64,000 bases of DNA from Streptomyces sp. CNH099 (GCA_000514715.1 AZWL01000011.1:162506-226505); one strand, 5' to 3'. Numbered from the stretch's first letter, positions 1 to 8,676 are shown. The notes: generated by a model from the letters alone, not told the origin. Translations and numbers: made by a program.

Positions 1-185
1 AGGCCGGGGGGCTGCTGGAGCGGGGGTTCGAACGGATCGGGGAGGACGGCCGGGCCGGCGGTGCCTGGGTGGACGACGTGACCCGGCTCGCGCACGCCGC
101 CGCGCGGCGCGATCCCGCCCTGGCGGGCCTCGCCGCCCGGGTCGCCGCGCTCGCCGCCCGGCACCTCGGCGGGGGCGGCGGCTGA
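1..185 (+). CDS. C-terminal end of an unidentified protein (partial)
   Basis: The window opens inside a reading frame whose first complete codon begins at base 3 and which stops with TGA at 183-185. About 60 residues remain. They are rich in Ala, Arg and Leu, look helical, and end in a short polyglycine tail. Codon usage has the strong third-position G/C bias of the neighbours, so this is probably a real gene end. I do not recognise the family, and its start lies outside the window. Confidence 0.6.
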   Translation, partial: AGGLLERGFERIGEDGRAGGAWVDDVTRLAHAAARRDPALAGLAARVAALAARHLGGGGG

Positions 186-354
186 CGCCCGGCCCCCGCT
201 GCGGGCAGCCGCAGGGGCGGGGGACGACCAGATGGGACGGGAACCGCGTGCGGCGTTTGCGGCGGGTGGCCGGGTACGCCCTGGAGCGGAGCTGCGCATT
301 CGGTGCGCCTCCCCGCGGACGGACCGCGGGGAGGCCGGACACGCCGGGAGCCGG

Positions 355-1338
355 TTACAGGGAGCTGGTCAGTCCGCCGTCGACGACCAGGGAGGCGCCG
401 GTCAGGTAGCCGAAGTCGCCCGAGGCCAGGCCGAGCGCGGCGGTGGCCATGTCCTCCGGGTCGGCGACCCGGTGCAGGCCGGGGACGTTCTCCCGGCCCC
501 ACTCGCGCTTGAACTCCTCGTACTCCTCGTCGCTCATCGGCGGCCGCGCCTGGCGGAACAGCCGGGTGTCGACGGCGCCGGGGGACAACACGTTCACCCG
601 GATGCCCGACTCCCCGTAGTCCATGGCCGCGGCCTGCGCGAGGGCGAGCACCGCCCGCTTGGTGGAGGCGTACGCGGAGCCTCCGGGGCGGGTGGCGAGC
701 TGGTGCATCGACCCGGTGATGACGATCGCCCCGCCGCCGCGTTCCAGCAGGTGCGGAATCTCGTACTTCATGGCCAGGAACACCCCGCGCAGGTTGGTGC
801 CGTGCATGTCCTCCCACTCCGCCAGGGAGGTCTCGTGCAGCGGCCGGAACCAGTTGATTCCCGCGTTGTTGAACGCGATGTCCAGGCCGCCGTACCGCTC
901 GGCCACGCCGTCGACGAACCGGCGCACCTGGCCGGGTTCGCGCACGTCGGCGCGTGTGTACGTCGCCTCGCCGCCGGCCTCGCGGATCTCGCGCTCCACC
1001 CGCCGGCCCTCCCGGACCCGGCGGCCGCAGAACCCGACGCGCGCGCCCTCGGCGGCGAACGCCTTCGCGGTGGCCTCGCCGATGCCGGAGGTGGCGCCGG
1101 TGATGAGTACCGTCTTGCCGGCGAACCTGCCCGCCGGGCGGGAGCCCTCGCCGCGTGACTGCGCTGCGGCCGGGCCCGCCGCCGCGGTGAGCCCGGCCGC
1201 CACGGCTCCCCCGAACAGTGCTCTGCGGCCGAGGGCCGAGCCGCCCGCCGAGCCGCCCGCCGAGCCGGCCTCGCCCCGCATACGCGCCGTGCCCTCGTCG
1301 TCCGCCGTGTCCCCGTTGCCTCGTGTGCTGTCAACCAT
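355..1338 (-). CDS. Short-chain dehydrogenase/reductase with a Tat-type signal
   Basis: A classical SDR of about 327 residues. The Rossmann motif TGATSGIG lies at about residues 80-87, NNAG at 157-160, and the catalytic Ser210, Tyr223 and Lys227 (YASTK) are all present, so an NAD(P)H-dependent oxidoreductase is expected. Substrate cannot be read from sequence. The unusual part is the N-terminus: a GRRALFGG twin-arginine motif (Arg38-Arg39), then a hydrophobic Ala/Gly stretch ending in an AAAQ-type cleavage site, which suggests export in folded form. An ATG at 1338 is used as the start; an internal Met at residue 20 would also keep the signal. The gene lies 92 bp downstream of an XRE regulator on the same strand, a pairing common for SDR genes. 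Confidence 0.85.
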   Translation of the reverse strand: MVDSTRGNGDTADDEGTARMRGEAGSAGGSAGGSALGRRALFGGAVAAGLTAAAGPAAAQSRGEGSRPAGRFAGKTVLITGATSGIGEATAKAFAAEGARVGFCGRRVREGRRVEREIREAGGEATYTRADVREPGQVRRFVDGVAERYGGLDIAFNNAGINWFRPLHETSLAEWEDMHGTNLRGVFLAMKYEIPHLLERGGGAIVITGSMHQLATRPGGSAYASTKRAVLALAQAAAMDYGESGIRVNVLSPGAVDTRLFRQARPPMSDEEYEEFKREWGRENVPGLHRVADPEDMATAALGLASGDFGYLTGASLVVDGGLTSSL

Positions 1339-1430
1339 GCGGCCATCGTGCGGTGGGGCACCGCACCCCGCCCAGGGGCGACTTGCACCCCGGGGGCGCC
1401 CAACCCGGGTACTTCCGCACCCCCCTTTCC

Positions 1431-2261
1431 TCAGCCCCCGGCGGTGACGAGCGCGCGCAGCGCCTGCTCCTCCCGCGTCCCCGGCGCGGCCGTGTAGACC
1501 AGCAGCCGCAGCTCCGGGTCCTGCGGGAAGGCGGTGATCTCGTAGCCCAGGGACAGGGCGCCGAGCAGCGGGTGGACGAGCCGCTTGACGCCGTGCGCCT
1601 TCGTACGGACCGTGTGCTGCGCCCAGTGCGTACGGAACTCCATACTGTGCTCCCGCAGTTCGGCCACTAGGGCGCGCAGCGGGCGGTCGCCGGGGCGGCG
1701 GCCGGTCGCCAGCCGCAGGTGGCCCACCGCCTCGCGGGCGATGGTGTCCCGGTCGGGGTAGCGGCCGCCGATCTCCGGGTCGATCAGATGCAGCCGGGCG
1801 AGGTTGCGCTCCCGCCGGGGCAGCCGGCCGAAGTCGGTGATCAGGCCGCAGGCCGCGGGATTCCACGCCAGCACGTCCATGCGGTGGCCCATGGCCAGCG
1901 CGGGGGCGGCGATCCAGTCGAGCATGCGCTGCACGCCCGGCCGCACGTCGTCCGGTGCCCCGTCGCGGTCGGGGCCCGGGCCCGGCGGGCGGACGAGCCG
2001 GAAGAGGTGGACGCGCTCGTCCTCGTCCAGCCGCAGGGCGTCGGCGACGGCGCCCAGTACGGAGTCGGAGACGCCCGGGTTGCGCCCCTGCTCCAGCCGC
2101 ACGTAGTAGTCGATGCTCACGCCCGCCAGGTGCGCCAACTCCTCGCGGCGCAGCCCCGGGACCCGCCGCCGGCCGCTGCCGGAGGAGAAGCCCACGTCGA
2201 CCGGCCGGATCCGCGCCCGGCGCGACCGCAGGAAGTCCGTCAAGGCCCGCTCCGTACCCAT
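1431..2261 (-). CDS. XRE/MmyB-like helix-turn-helix regulator
   Basis: A 276-residue regulator. An N-terminal Cro/C1-type helix-turn-helix (about residues 33-72, LRREELAHLAGVSIDYYVRLEQGR) is followed by a C-terminal domain of the MmyB type thought to bind small ligands. This architecture is abundant in Streptomyces, where such genes usually sit beside an oxidoreductase that they control. Here the target is probably the downstream co-oriented SDR gene. The ATG start at 2261 begins MGTERAL directly before the helical domain. The effector is unknown. Confidence 0.85.
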   Translation of the reverse strand: MGTERALTDFLRSRRARIRPVDVGFSSGSGRRRVPGLRREELAHLAGVSIDYYVRLEQGRNPGVSDSVLGAVADALRLDEDERVHLFRLVRPPGPGPDRDGAPDDVRPGVQRMLDWIAAPALAMGHRMDVLAWNPAACGLITDFGRLPRRERNLARLHLIDPEIGGRYPDRDTIAREAVGHLRLATGRRPGDRPLRALVAELREHSMEFRTHWAQHTVRTKAHGVKRLVHPLLGALSLGYEITAFPQDPELRLLVYTAAPGTREEQALRALVTAGG

Positions 2262-2300
2262 GCCGCCATTGTCCCGGAACCGGCAACCGCCCCCGCCCCG

Positions 2301-3557
2301 CTACGGCTCCGGCGGCGCCCCCGTCGCCGGGACCGGGTCGCGGCCGCCCGGGTGGCGGTGGCGCCAGGTCCAGAAGACCGCCGTGCCGGCGATCGCCCAG
2401 CCCGCCAGCACCAGGTACGGGAACGGGTGCTGGTGCCCCGCGAAGTACACCGCCGTGTGCTGGGCGTTCACCGACGCGCCGGGCGGCAGCCAGCGGCCGA
2501 TCTCGCCCAGCGGCGACGGCAGCAGCGGCCACGAGACGGCGCCGCCCGACGACGGGTTGCCGATCAGCACCATCACCACCCACGTCGGGAGGATCGCCCA
2601 CCGCCCCATCAGGGTGTTGAACATGGTGAAGACCATCCCCGACGTGAACATCGTCAGCCACGACTGCGGGAACGGCAGCCGCACCACCCCCAGCAGCAGG
2701 TCGACGACCGCGTAGATCGTGAAGCCGCCGAGCAGCGCGTACGCCGCCGTGAACGCGATCCGCTCCGCCGGGTTCAGCGTGCGCGCGTGCACGCTCAGCT
2801 GGATCGCGCCCATGAAGCCGACGATCACCGCCGCGAGCGAGATGTAGAAGAGCGCGAGCCCCTGCGGGTCGCCGGACTGCATCGGCTTGATGTCCCGTAC
2901 GGTCAGCGGCACCCCCGTCCGCTTCGCCACCCGCGGCGCCTCCTCGGTCAGCAGTTGCGCCACCGACGCGCCCGCCGCGCCCGACAGGTCCACCCGCATC
3001 CGGTCCGGCGCGAGCCGCAGGACCGCGAAGACCCGCTGCTCCTCCACCGCGTCCCGGGCCTGGGCGTACGTGCCGTACGGGCGCAGCTCCACCGAGGCGT
3101 CCATGGCGTCTTCGAGGCCGCTGACGAACGCCCGCGCGCCCGGCTCGGCGTCGACGTCGCCGACGACGGCGACCGGCAGGTTGTGCGGCGTGGGGTTGGC
3201 CATGGCGGCGGTGTACGAACCGGCGAAGAGCCCCGCGACGGCGGCGAGGATGAGGACCAGGACCACCGGGGTGAGGAAGGGCCCGGCGCGGAAGGCGCGG
3301 ATCTGCTCGGGTACGGGCCGCGGGAGGACGGCGGCGGGCCGCAGCCGGCGCGTGCCGCGCAGCCGGGGGCGCGGGCGCACGTGCGGCCGCAGCACCCGCG
3401 CCCGCGCCCCCGCCCGCTCCGGCCGCGACCGCCGCGACCGCCGCGGCCGCCCCGCCCGCTCCGGCCGCGACCGCCGCGACCGCCGCGGCCGCCCCGGCCG
3501 CGCCGGCCGCGCCCGCGGCCCCGCCCGCCTGCGTCGCCGCCGCTCGTCCCCGGTCAC
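2301..3557 (-). CDS. Pip/YhgE-like (DUF3533-type) multi-pass membrane protein
   Basis: About 418 residues from a GTG start at 3557. After a basic, Pro/Arg-rich cytoplasmic N-terminus of about 90 residues comes one transmembrane helix (about 94-117), an extracytoplasmic domain of about 140 residues, then a cluster of five hydrophobic helices near the C-terminus. That layout matches Pip/YhgE and ABC-2-permease-like proteins, including DUF3533 members. These are linked to export or phage-receptor roles, but no function can be assigned here. Two perfect 14-residue repeats ([14 protein letters not shown] type) occur in the N-terminus, encoded by the 42-bp tandem repeat at 3411-3494. No good ribosome binding site precedes the start, so the N-terminus is uncertain. 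It diverges from hrpA. Confidence 0.7.
   Translation of the reverse strand: MTGDERRRRRRAGPRARPARPGRPRRSRRSRPERAGRPRRSRRSRPERAGARARVLRPHVRPRPRLRGTRRLRPAAVLPRPVPEQIRAFRAGPFLTPVVLVLILAAVAGLFAGSYTAAMANPTPHNLPVAVVGDVDAEPGARAFVSGLEDAMDASVELRPYGTYAQARDAVEEQRVFAVLRLAPDRMRVDLSGAAGASVAQLLTEEAPRVAKRTGVPLTVRDIKPMQSGDPQGLALFYISLAAVIVGFMGAIQLSVHARTLNPAERIAFTAAYALLGGFTIYAVVDLLLGVVRLPFPQSWLTMFTSGMVFTMFNTLMGRWAILPTWVVMVLIGNPSSGGAVSWPLLPSPLGEIGRWLPPGASVNAQHTAVYFAGHQHPFPYLVLAGWAIAGTAVFWTWRHRHPGGRDPVPATGAPPEP
3411..3494. repeat. Two perfect 42-bp tandem copies inside the membrane protein gene
   Basis: Bases 3411-3452 and 3453-3494 are identical. The unit length is a multiple of three, so the coding frame is kept and a 14-residue Arg/Pro-rich segment is duplicated. 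It looks like a recent slippage or unequal crossover event in a low-complexity cytoplasmic tail. Confidence 0.95.
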
Positions 3558-3656
3558 AGACGACCAGCTTAGTGTGATATACGGCTTTTGCCCTGTTCGA
3601 GCCGCCGCCGAAATGATTCGCCGCCGCCCCCGCCCGGGTGAGATCCTTGACTCCGT

Positions 3657-6600
3657 ATGTCCACTTCCGCCGCTCCCAGCTTCGCCGACCTCGGCGCCCG
3701 CCTCTCCGCGCTCACGCTCCGCGACGAGCAACGGCTCGGCCGCCGCCTCGACGGCGCCCGCCGCATCCGTAAGCCGGAGGCGCGGGCCGCCGTGCTCGCC
3801 GAGATCGCCGCCGCCGTCGACGCCGCGGAGCTGACCGCCGAGCGCCGGCGCGCCGCGGTGCCCCCGGTGTCGTATCCGCAGGAGCTGCCGGTCAGCCAGA
3901 AGAAGGACGACATCCTCGCGGCCGTACGCGACCACCAGGTGGTGATCGTCGCGGGCGAGACGGGGTCCGGGAAGACGACCCAGATCCCGAAGATCTGCCT
4001 GGAGCTGGGCCGCGGCGTACGGGGCCTCATCGGCCACACGCAGCCGCGCCGCATCGCCGCCCGCACGGTCGCCGAGCGCGTCGCCGAGGAGCTGCGCACC
4101 CCGCTCGGCGAGGCGGTCGGGTGGAAGGTGCGCTTCACCGACCAGGTCGGCGGCGACACCCTCGTCAAGCTCATGACGGACGGCATCCTGCTCGCCGAGA
4201 TCCAGACCGACCGCGAGCTGCGCCAGTACGACACGATCATCATCGACGAGGCGCACGAGCGCAGCCTGAACATCGACTTCCTCCTCGGCTACCTCGCCCG
4301 CCTCCTCCCCCGCCGCCCCGACCTCAAGGTCGTCATCACCTCCGCGACCATCGACCCGGAGCGCTTCTCGCGGCACTTCGGCGACGCCCCGATCGTCGAG
4401 GTCAGCGGGCGTACGTATCCGGTCGAGGTGCGCTACCGCCCGCTCGTGGAGGAGGGCGAGGAGACGGACGCCGACCGCGACCAGACCACCGCCATCTGCG
4501 ACGCCGTCGACGAGCTGCAGGCCGAGGGCGACGGGACGGGCGACATCCTCGTCTTTCTCTCCGGCGAGCGCGAGATCCGCGACACCGCGGACGCGCTGGC
4601 GAAGCAGCAGCTCCGCGGCACCGAGGTCCTCCCGCTCTACGCCCGCCTCTCGCACGCCGAGCAGCACCGCGTCTTCCAGCGGCACGGCGGCACCAGGCGC
4701 GTCGTGCTGGCCACGAACGTCGCCGAGACCTCGCTGACCGTCCCCGGCATCCGGTACGTCATCGACACCGGCTTCGCCCGCATCTCCCGCTACAGCCACC
4801 GCACCAAGGTCCAGCGCCTGCCCATCGAGCCGATCTCGCAGGCCAGCGCCAACCAGCGCAAGGGCCGCTGCGGCCGGCTCGCCGACGGCATCTGCATCCG
4901 GCTGTACTCGGAGGAGGACTTCCTCGCCCGCCCCGAGTTCACCGACGCCGAGATCCTCCGGACGAACCTGGCGTCCGTCATCCTCCAGATGACCGCCGCC
5001 GGCCTCGGCGACATCGAGAAGTTCCCCTTCATCGACCCGCCGGACAGCCGCAACATCAAGGCCGGCGTCCAGCTCCTCGAAGAGCTGCACGCCCTCGACA
5101 CGGACCGCAAGGATCCGAAGAAGCGGCTCACCCAGACCGGCCGCAAGCTCGCCCAGCTGCCCGTCGACCCGCGGCTGGCGCGCATGGTGCTGGAGGCCGA
5201 GCGCAACGGCTGCGTGCGCGAGGTCATGGTCATCGCCTCCGCCCTGTCCATCCAGGACCCGCGCGAGCGCCCCGCCGACAAGCAGCAGCAGGCCGACCAG
5301 CACCACGCCCGCTTCCGCGACGAGTCCAGCGACTTCCTGACGTTCCTCAACCTGTGGCGCTACGTGCGCGAGCAGCAGAAGGCGCTGTCGTCGTCCGCGT
5401 TCCGCCGCATGTGCAAGCGCGAGTTCCTCAACTACCTGCGCATACGCGAGTGGCAGGACATCTACGCGCAGCTGCGCACGATCGCCCGCGGCATGGACAT
5501 CCATGCCGACGCGGACCACGACGCCGCGCCCGAGCTGGTCCACCGCTCGCTGCTCGCGGGGCTGCTCTCCCACATCGGGCTCAAGAACGCAGGGGGGGAG
5601 GGCGGGAGAGAAGGAGCCGGGAAGAACGAGTATCTGGGCGCGCGCAGCGCGAAGTTCGCCGTCTTCCCCGGCTCCGCGCTGTTCAAGAAGCCGCCCCGCT
5701 GGATCATGTCGGCCGAGCTGGTCGAGACCTCCCGCCTGTGGGCCCGGGTCAACGCGAGGGTCGAGCCCGAGTGGGTCGAGCCGCTGGCGCAGCACCTGGT
5801 CAAGCGCACGTACAGCGAACCGCACTGGGAGAAGGACCAGGCCGCGGTCATGGCGTACGAGCGCGTCACCCTCTACGGCGTGCCGCTGGTGGCCCGGCGC
5901 AAGGTCAACTACGGCCGCATCGACGCCGAGACGAGCCGCGACCTGTTCATCCGGCACGCGCTCGTCGAGGGCGACTGGCGTACGCACCACAGGTTCTTCG
6001 CCGCCAACCGGCGCCTCCTCACCGAGGTCGAGGAGCTGGAGCACCGGGCCCGCCGCCGCGACATCCTCGTGGACGACGAGACCCTCTTCGACTTCTACGA
6101 CCAGCGCATCCCGGAGGACGTCGTGTCCGGGGCGCACTTCGACTCCTGGTGGAAGAAGAAGCAGCGCGAAGAGCCGGAGCTGCTCAACTTCGAGAAGTCG
6201 ATGCTCATCAACGAGCAGGCGGAGGGCGTCACCAAGGACGACTACCCCGACGCGTGGCGGCAGGGGAAGCTGAAGCTGCGGGTGACGTACCAGTTCGAGC
6301 CGGGCACGGACGCGGACGGCGTCACCGTGCACGTACCGCTGCAGATCCTCAACCAGGTCGTCCCGGAGGGCTTCGACTGGCAGATCCCGGGACTGCGCGA
6401 GGACGTGGTCACCGAGTTGATCCGCTCGCTGCCGAAGCCCGTCCGGCGCAACTATGTACCGGCGCCGAACTACGCGAAGGCGTTCCTGGAGCGTGCCGTG
6501 CCGGTGCAGGAGCCGCTGACGACGGCGCTGGCGCGGGAGCTGCAGCGGATGGTGGGGGTGCCGGTCACGGCGGAGGACTTCGACTGGGGCCGGGTACCGG

Positions 6601-7736
6601 ACCACCTGAAGATCACGTTCCGGGTGACCGACGAACGGCGCCGGAAGCTGGCGGAGTCGAAGGACCTGGAGGAGCTGCGGCTCAGGCTGAAGCCCCGGAC
6701 GCAGGCGGCGATCACGCGGGCGTTCGACGAGGCCGCGGCGGGCGGCGGCGGACGGGCCGGCGGGAAGGGCGCCCGCAGCGGCGGCCCGGCGGGCGCCGAG
6801 GGCGGGCCCGCTCTCGGCCGGCGCGCCGGCCTCACGTCGTGGACCGTCGGCACCCTCCCCCGCACCTTCGAGACCCTTCCCCAAGCTCTCGGCTCCGCTC
6901 GAGCAGGGGATATCCCATTCTCCGGCCACACCGTCAAGGCGTACCCGGCGCTGGTGGACGAGGGCGAGTCCGTCGCCGTGCGGCTGTACGACACCGAGGC
7001 GGAGCAGACCGCGGCCATGTGGGCCGGCACCCGCCGGCTGATCCTGCTCCAACTGCCCTCCAACCCCGCGAAGTTCGCCAACAGCACGCTGTCCAACCAG
7101 GCGAAGCTGGCCCTCTCCCGCACGCCGCACGGCAGCGTCCAGGCCCTCTTCGAGGACTGCGTCACCGCCTCCGCCGACCGGCTCATCGCCGCCCACGGCG
7201 GCCCCGCGTGGGACGAGGAGGGCTTCCGCAAGCTCTTCGACGCGGTACGGGCCGACATCGTGGACGCGACGATGCAGACCATCCGGCAGGTGCAGGAGGT
7301 GCTGGCGGCCTGGCACGCCTGCGAGGGGCGGCTGCGGGCCGTCAGGAGCCCCGTGCTGACGGAGTCCGCGGCGGACGTACGCGAGCAGCTGGCGTGGCTC
7401 GTGAAGCCCGGCTTCGTCACCGAGCACGGCGCGGGCCGGCTGCCGGACCTGCTGCGGTACCTCGTCGCGGCGGACCGCCGGCTGCAGCAGCTCCCCACGA
7501 ACGCGCAGCGGGACCGGGCGCGGATGGCGAAGGTCAAGGAGATGCAGGACGAGTACGCGTGGCTGCTGGAGCAGCAGCCGCGGGGACGGCCGGTGCCGCG
7601 GGCGGTGCGGGACGTGCGGTGGATGATCGAGGAACTGCGGGTCAGCTACTTCGCGCACGCGCTGGGGACGGCGTACCCGGTCTCCGACAAGCGGATCGTG
7701 AAGGCCGTCGACGCGCTGGTTCCGCCGGCCCGCTGA
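3657..7736 (+). CDS. hrpA: ATP-dependent RNA helicase HrpA
   Basis: A 1359-residue DEAH-box helicase, the usual length of bacterial HrpA. Walker A GETGSGKT is at about 100-107, DEAH at 197-200, SAT near 231, and the motif VI region RKGRCGR near 401-407. The helicase-associated and DUF3418 C-terminal regions follow. HrpA acts on structured mRNA and stalled ribosomes in other bacteria. The ATG at 3657 is taken as the start (MSTSAAPSF); the ribosome binding site is weak. A short palindromic element interrupts the conserved C-terminal part in frame (about residues 1073-1087, bases 6874-6915). The gene diverges from the membrane protein across 99 bp. Confidence 0.95.
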   Translation: MSTSAAPSFADLGARLSALTLRDEQRLGRRLDGARRIRKPEARAAVLAEIAAAVDAAELTAERRRAAVPPVSYPQELPVSQKKDDILAAVRDHQVVIVAGETGSGKTTQIPKICLELGRGVRGLIGHTQPRRIAARTVAERVAEELRTPLGEAVGWKVRFTDQVGGDTLVKLMTDGILLAEIQTDRELRQYDTIIIDEAHERSLNIDFLLGYLARLLPRRPDLKVVITSATIDPERFSRHFGDAPIVEVSGRTYPVEVRYRPLVEEGEETDADRDQTTAICDAVDELQAEGDGTGDILVFLSGEREIRDTADALAKQQLRGTEVLPLYARLSHAEQHRVFQRHGGTRRVVLATNVAETSLTVPGIRYVIDTGFARISRYSHRTKVQRLPIEPISQASANQRKGRCGRLADGICIRLYSEEDFLARPEFTDAEILRTNLASVILQMTAAGLGDIEKFPFIDPPDSRNIKAGVQLLEELHALDTDRKDPKKRLTQTGRKLAQLPVDPRLARMVLEAERNGCVREVMVIASALSIQDPRERPADKQQQADQHHARFRDESSDFLTFLNLWRYVREQQKALSSSAFRRMCKREFLNYLRIREWQDIYAQLRTIARGMDIHADADHDAAPELVHRSLLAGLLSHIGLKNAGGEGGREGAGKNEYLGARSAKFAVFPGSALFKKPPRWIMSAELVETSRLWARVNARVEPEWVEPLAQHLVKRTYSEPHWEKDQAAVMAYERVTLYGVPLVARRKVNYGRIDAETSRDLFIRHALVEGDWRTHHRFFAANRRLLTEVEELEHRARRRDILVDDETLFDFYDQRIPEDVVSGAHFDSWWKKKQREEPELLNFEKSMLINEQAEGVTKDDYPDAWRQGKLKLRVTYQFEPGTDADGVTVHVPLQILNQVVPEGFDWQIPGLREDVVTELIRSLPKPVRRNYVPAPNYAKAFLERAVPVQEPLTTALARELQRMVGVPVTAEDFDWGRVPDHLKITFRVTDERRRKLAESKDLEELRLRLKPRTQAAITRAFDEAAAGGGGRAGGKGARSGGPAGAEGGPALGRRAGLTSWTVGTLPRTFETLPQALGSARAGDIPFSGHTVKAYPALVDEGESVAVRLYDTEAEQTAAMWAGTRRLILLQLPSNPAKFANSTLSNQAKLALSRTPHGSVQALFEDCVTASADRLIAAHGGPAWDEEGFRKLFDAVRADIVDATMQTIRQVQEVLAAWHACEGRLRAVRSPVLTESAADVREQLAWLVKPGFVTEHGAGRLPDLLRYLVAADRRLQQLPTNAQRDRARMAKVKEMQDEYAWLLEQQPRGRPVPRAVRDVRWMIEELRVSYFAHALGTAYPVSDKRIVKAVDALVPPAR
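6874..6915. repeat. Short palindromic element within hrpA
   Basis: The segment reads cccttccccaagctctcgg, then ctccgctcgagcagggga, then tatccc. CCCC/GGGG and GCTC/GAGC pair around a GC-rich centre to form an imperfect hairpin. From memory, near-identical sequence recurs many times between genes in Streptomyces genomes. Here it lies inside an open frame and adds a segment such as LPQALGSARAG between RTFET and the conserved VKAYPALV. Confidence 0.55.
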
Positions 7737-7751
7737 GCCACCGGAACCGGG

Positions 7752-7781
7752 TTCGACCGGGGGCTCGCGCTGGGGTAGAGT
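7752..7781 (+). promoter_or_regulatory. Promoter of tRNA-Asp
   Basis: TTCGAC (7752-7757) and TAGAGT (7776-7781) are separated by 18 bp, about 25 bp upstream of the mature tRNA 5' end. The TAGAGT hexamer also precedes the two tRNA-Gly genes near 21.4 kb, which supports it as the housekeeping -10 box. Confidence 0.6.
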
Positions 7782-7806
7782 CATGCACGCGCATTCGCGC
7801 ACGCAA

Positions 7807-7881
7807 GGTCCTGTGGAGCAGTTTGGAGTGCTCGCCACCCTGTCAAGGTGGAGGCCGCGGGTTCAAATCCCGTCAGGACCG
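7807..7881 (+). tRNA. tRNA-Asp (GTC)
   Basis: The acceptor stem GGTCCTG (7807-7813) pairs with CAGGACC (7874-7880). The anticodon loop CTGTCAA carries GTC, and the T arm is GCGGGTTCAAATCCCGT. CCA is not encoded. The last 17 bases of the gene begin a 78-bp tandem repeat that continues downstream. Confidence 0.95.
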
Positions 7882-8048
7882 CATCGTCTCCCGCGGCCGT
7901 GTCCGAGGCCGCGCCCGCGGCGGAGCCGCCGACAGACGCAGCAAATCCCGTCAGGACCGCACAGTCTCCCGCGGCCGTGTCCGAGGCCGTACCCGCGGCG
8001 GAGCCGCTGCCAGAGGCAGCAAGTCCCGTCCGGATCGCATAATCTCCC
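7864..8048. repeat. 78-bp tandem repeat seeded by the tRNA-Asp 3' end
   Basis: Copies begin at 7865, 7943 and 8021, exactly 78 bp apart. The first starts inside the tRNA T arm (aaatcccgtcaggaccgca) and the second repeats this exactly. The third is partial and diverged (aagtcccgtccggatcgca). The rest of each unit is a GC-rich segment (tctcccgcggccgtgtccga and so on). The whole array lies between the tRNA and its terminator, so it should be co-transcribed. Confidence 0.9.
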
Positions 8049-8059
8049 CAACCCCACCG

Positions 8060-8087
8060 GCCTCCGCCGCCACGGCGGAGGCTTTCT
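8060..8087 (+). terminator. Terminator of the tRNA-Asp transcript
   Basis: A 10-bp perfect stem GCCTCCGCCG / CGGCGGAGGC with a 3-base loop is followed by TTTCT. It ends the tRNA plus repeat transcript before the next gene. Confidence 0.75.
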
Positions 8088-8178
8088 GCCCCTGCCGTGA
8101 CGCGTTACCGCTGGTACGCGGTCTAGACCGGCTGCTCGATTCCTTGACGGCCGTCCGGCCACTGGGTACCCAGGGGCT

Positions 8179-8421
8179 ATGACGACGACCGTGCGGCACG
8201 AGACGAAGGCCCTCCTGCGCGCCCATCTGTCCGCCGCGTCGTCCTACGGGCACCTCACCCCCCACTGCGCCGTCTGCAGCCGGCTGCTGCGGCTGGCGAT
8301 GGAGTCGTCGCCCGAGATCGCGGACGCGAAGGACGCGAAGGACGCGGCGGTGGACGGTGACGCGGCGGACCCGGACCCGGCGGATCCGGCGGGCCCGGGC
8401 GAGGCGACGCCAGCGGAGTAG
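8179..8421 (+). CDS. Small conserved Streptomyces-type protein next to bldC
   Basis: An 80-residue protein. Its first 45 residues look folded and conserved, with a HCAVC motif near residue 29 that could bind metal or form a disulfide. The remainder is an acidic Asp/Ala/Pro-rich tail. It starts with ATG at 8179 and lacks a strong ribosome binding site. I recall similar short proteins (DUF6274-type) convergent with bldC in Streptomyces, but I cannot verify the family. The function is unknown. Confidence 0.65.
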   Translation: MTTTVRHETKALLRAHLSAASSYGHLTPHCAVCSRLLRLAMESSPEIADAKDAKDAAVDGDAADPDPADPAGPGEATPAE

Positions 8422-8623
8422 GCCGGGAGTTGGCAGGGGGCTCAATATCGCAATGATTACCAGGCCCGCAAGGCCGCCCGGCTGTGACGGGGATCACTAA
8501 TTCGGTTTCGATAGAGGGGGATTTACACCCCCCTTAGGTCGGGTCAATTTTGTATATGCAATTGCACCGCTGCCCGGACGGGCACCCTCATCCGCCCCCG
8601 CCCCACCCGCCTCACGCACGCAA

Positions 8624-8669
8624 ACGGCCCCCGGCAACCGCCCCGGGGAGGGCGGCCACTGGGGGCCGT
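8624..8669 (-). terminator. Probable bldC terminator
   Basis: The outer arms ACGGCCCCC (8624-8632) and GGGGGCCGT (8661-8669) are perfectly complementary. A nested CCGCCC/GGGCGG stem lies inside. On the bldC strand the hairpin is followed by TTTGCG. It lies about 120 bp beyond the bldC stop. Confidence 0.55.
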
Positions 8670-8676
8670 GCGGCAC

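Noticed and set aside
2301..7838. Very long minus-strand frame opposite hrpA
   Set aside because: It is an antisense shadow created by G/C-biased codons. Only its last 418 codons (2301-3557) are a gene.
7848..8042. 64-codon frame with two 26-residue repeats after tRNA-Asp
   Set aside because: The repeats arise because the 78-bp unit is a multiple of three. It begins inside the tRNA and has no ribosome binding site.
7864..8048. CRISPR-like array
   Set aside because: Units are contiguous without unique spacers, begin with tRNA sequence, and no cas gene is nearby.
4121..8182. Long plus-strand frame of 1353 codons
   Set aside because: It overlaps hrpA in another frame and is almost wholly Arg/Pro/Ala, the usual high-GC artefact.
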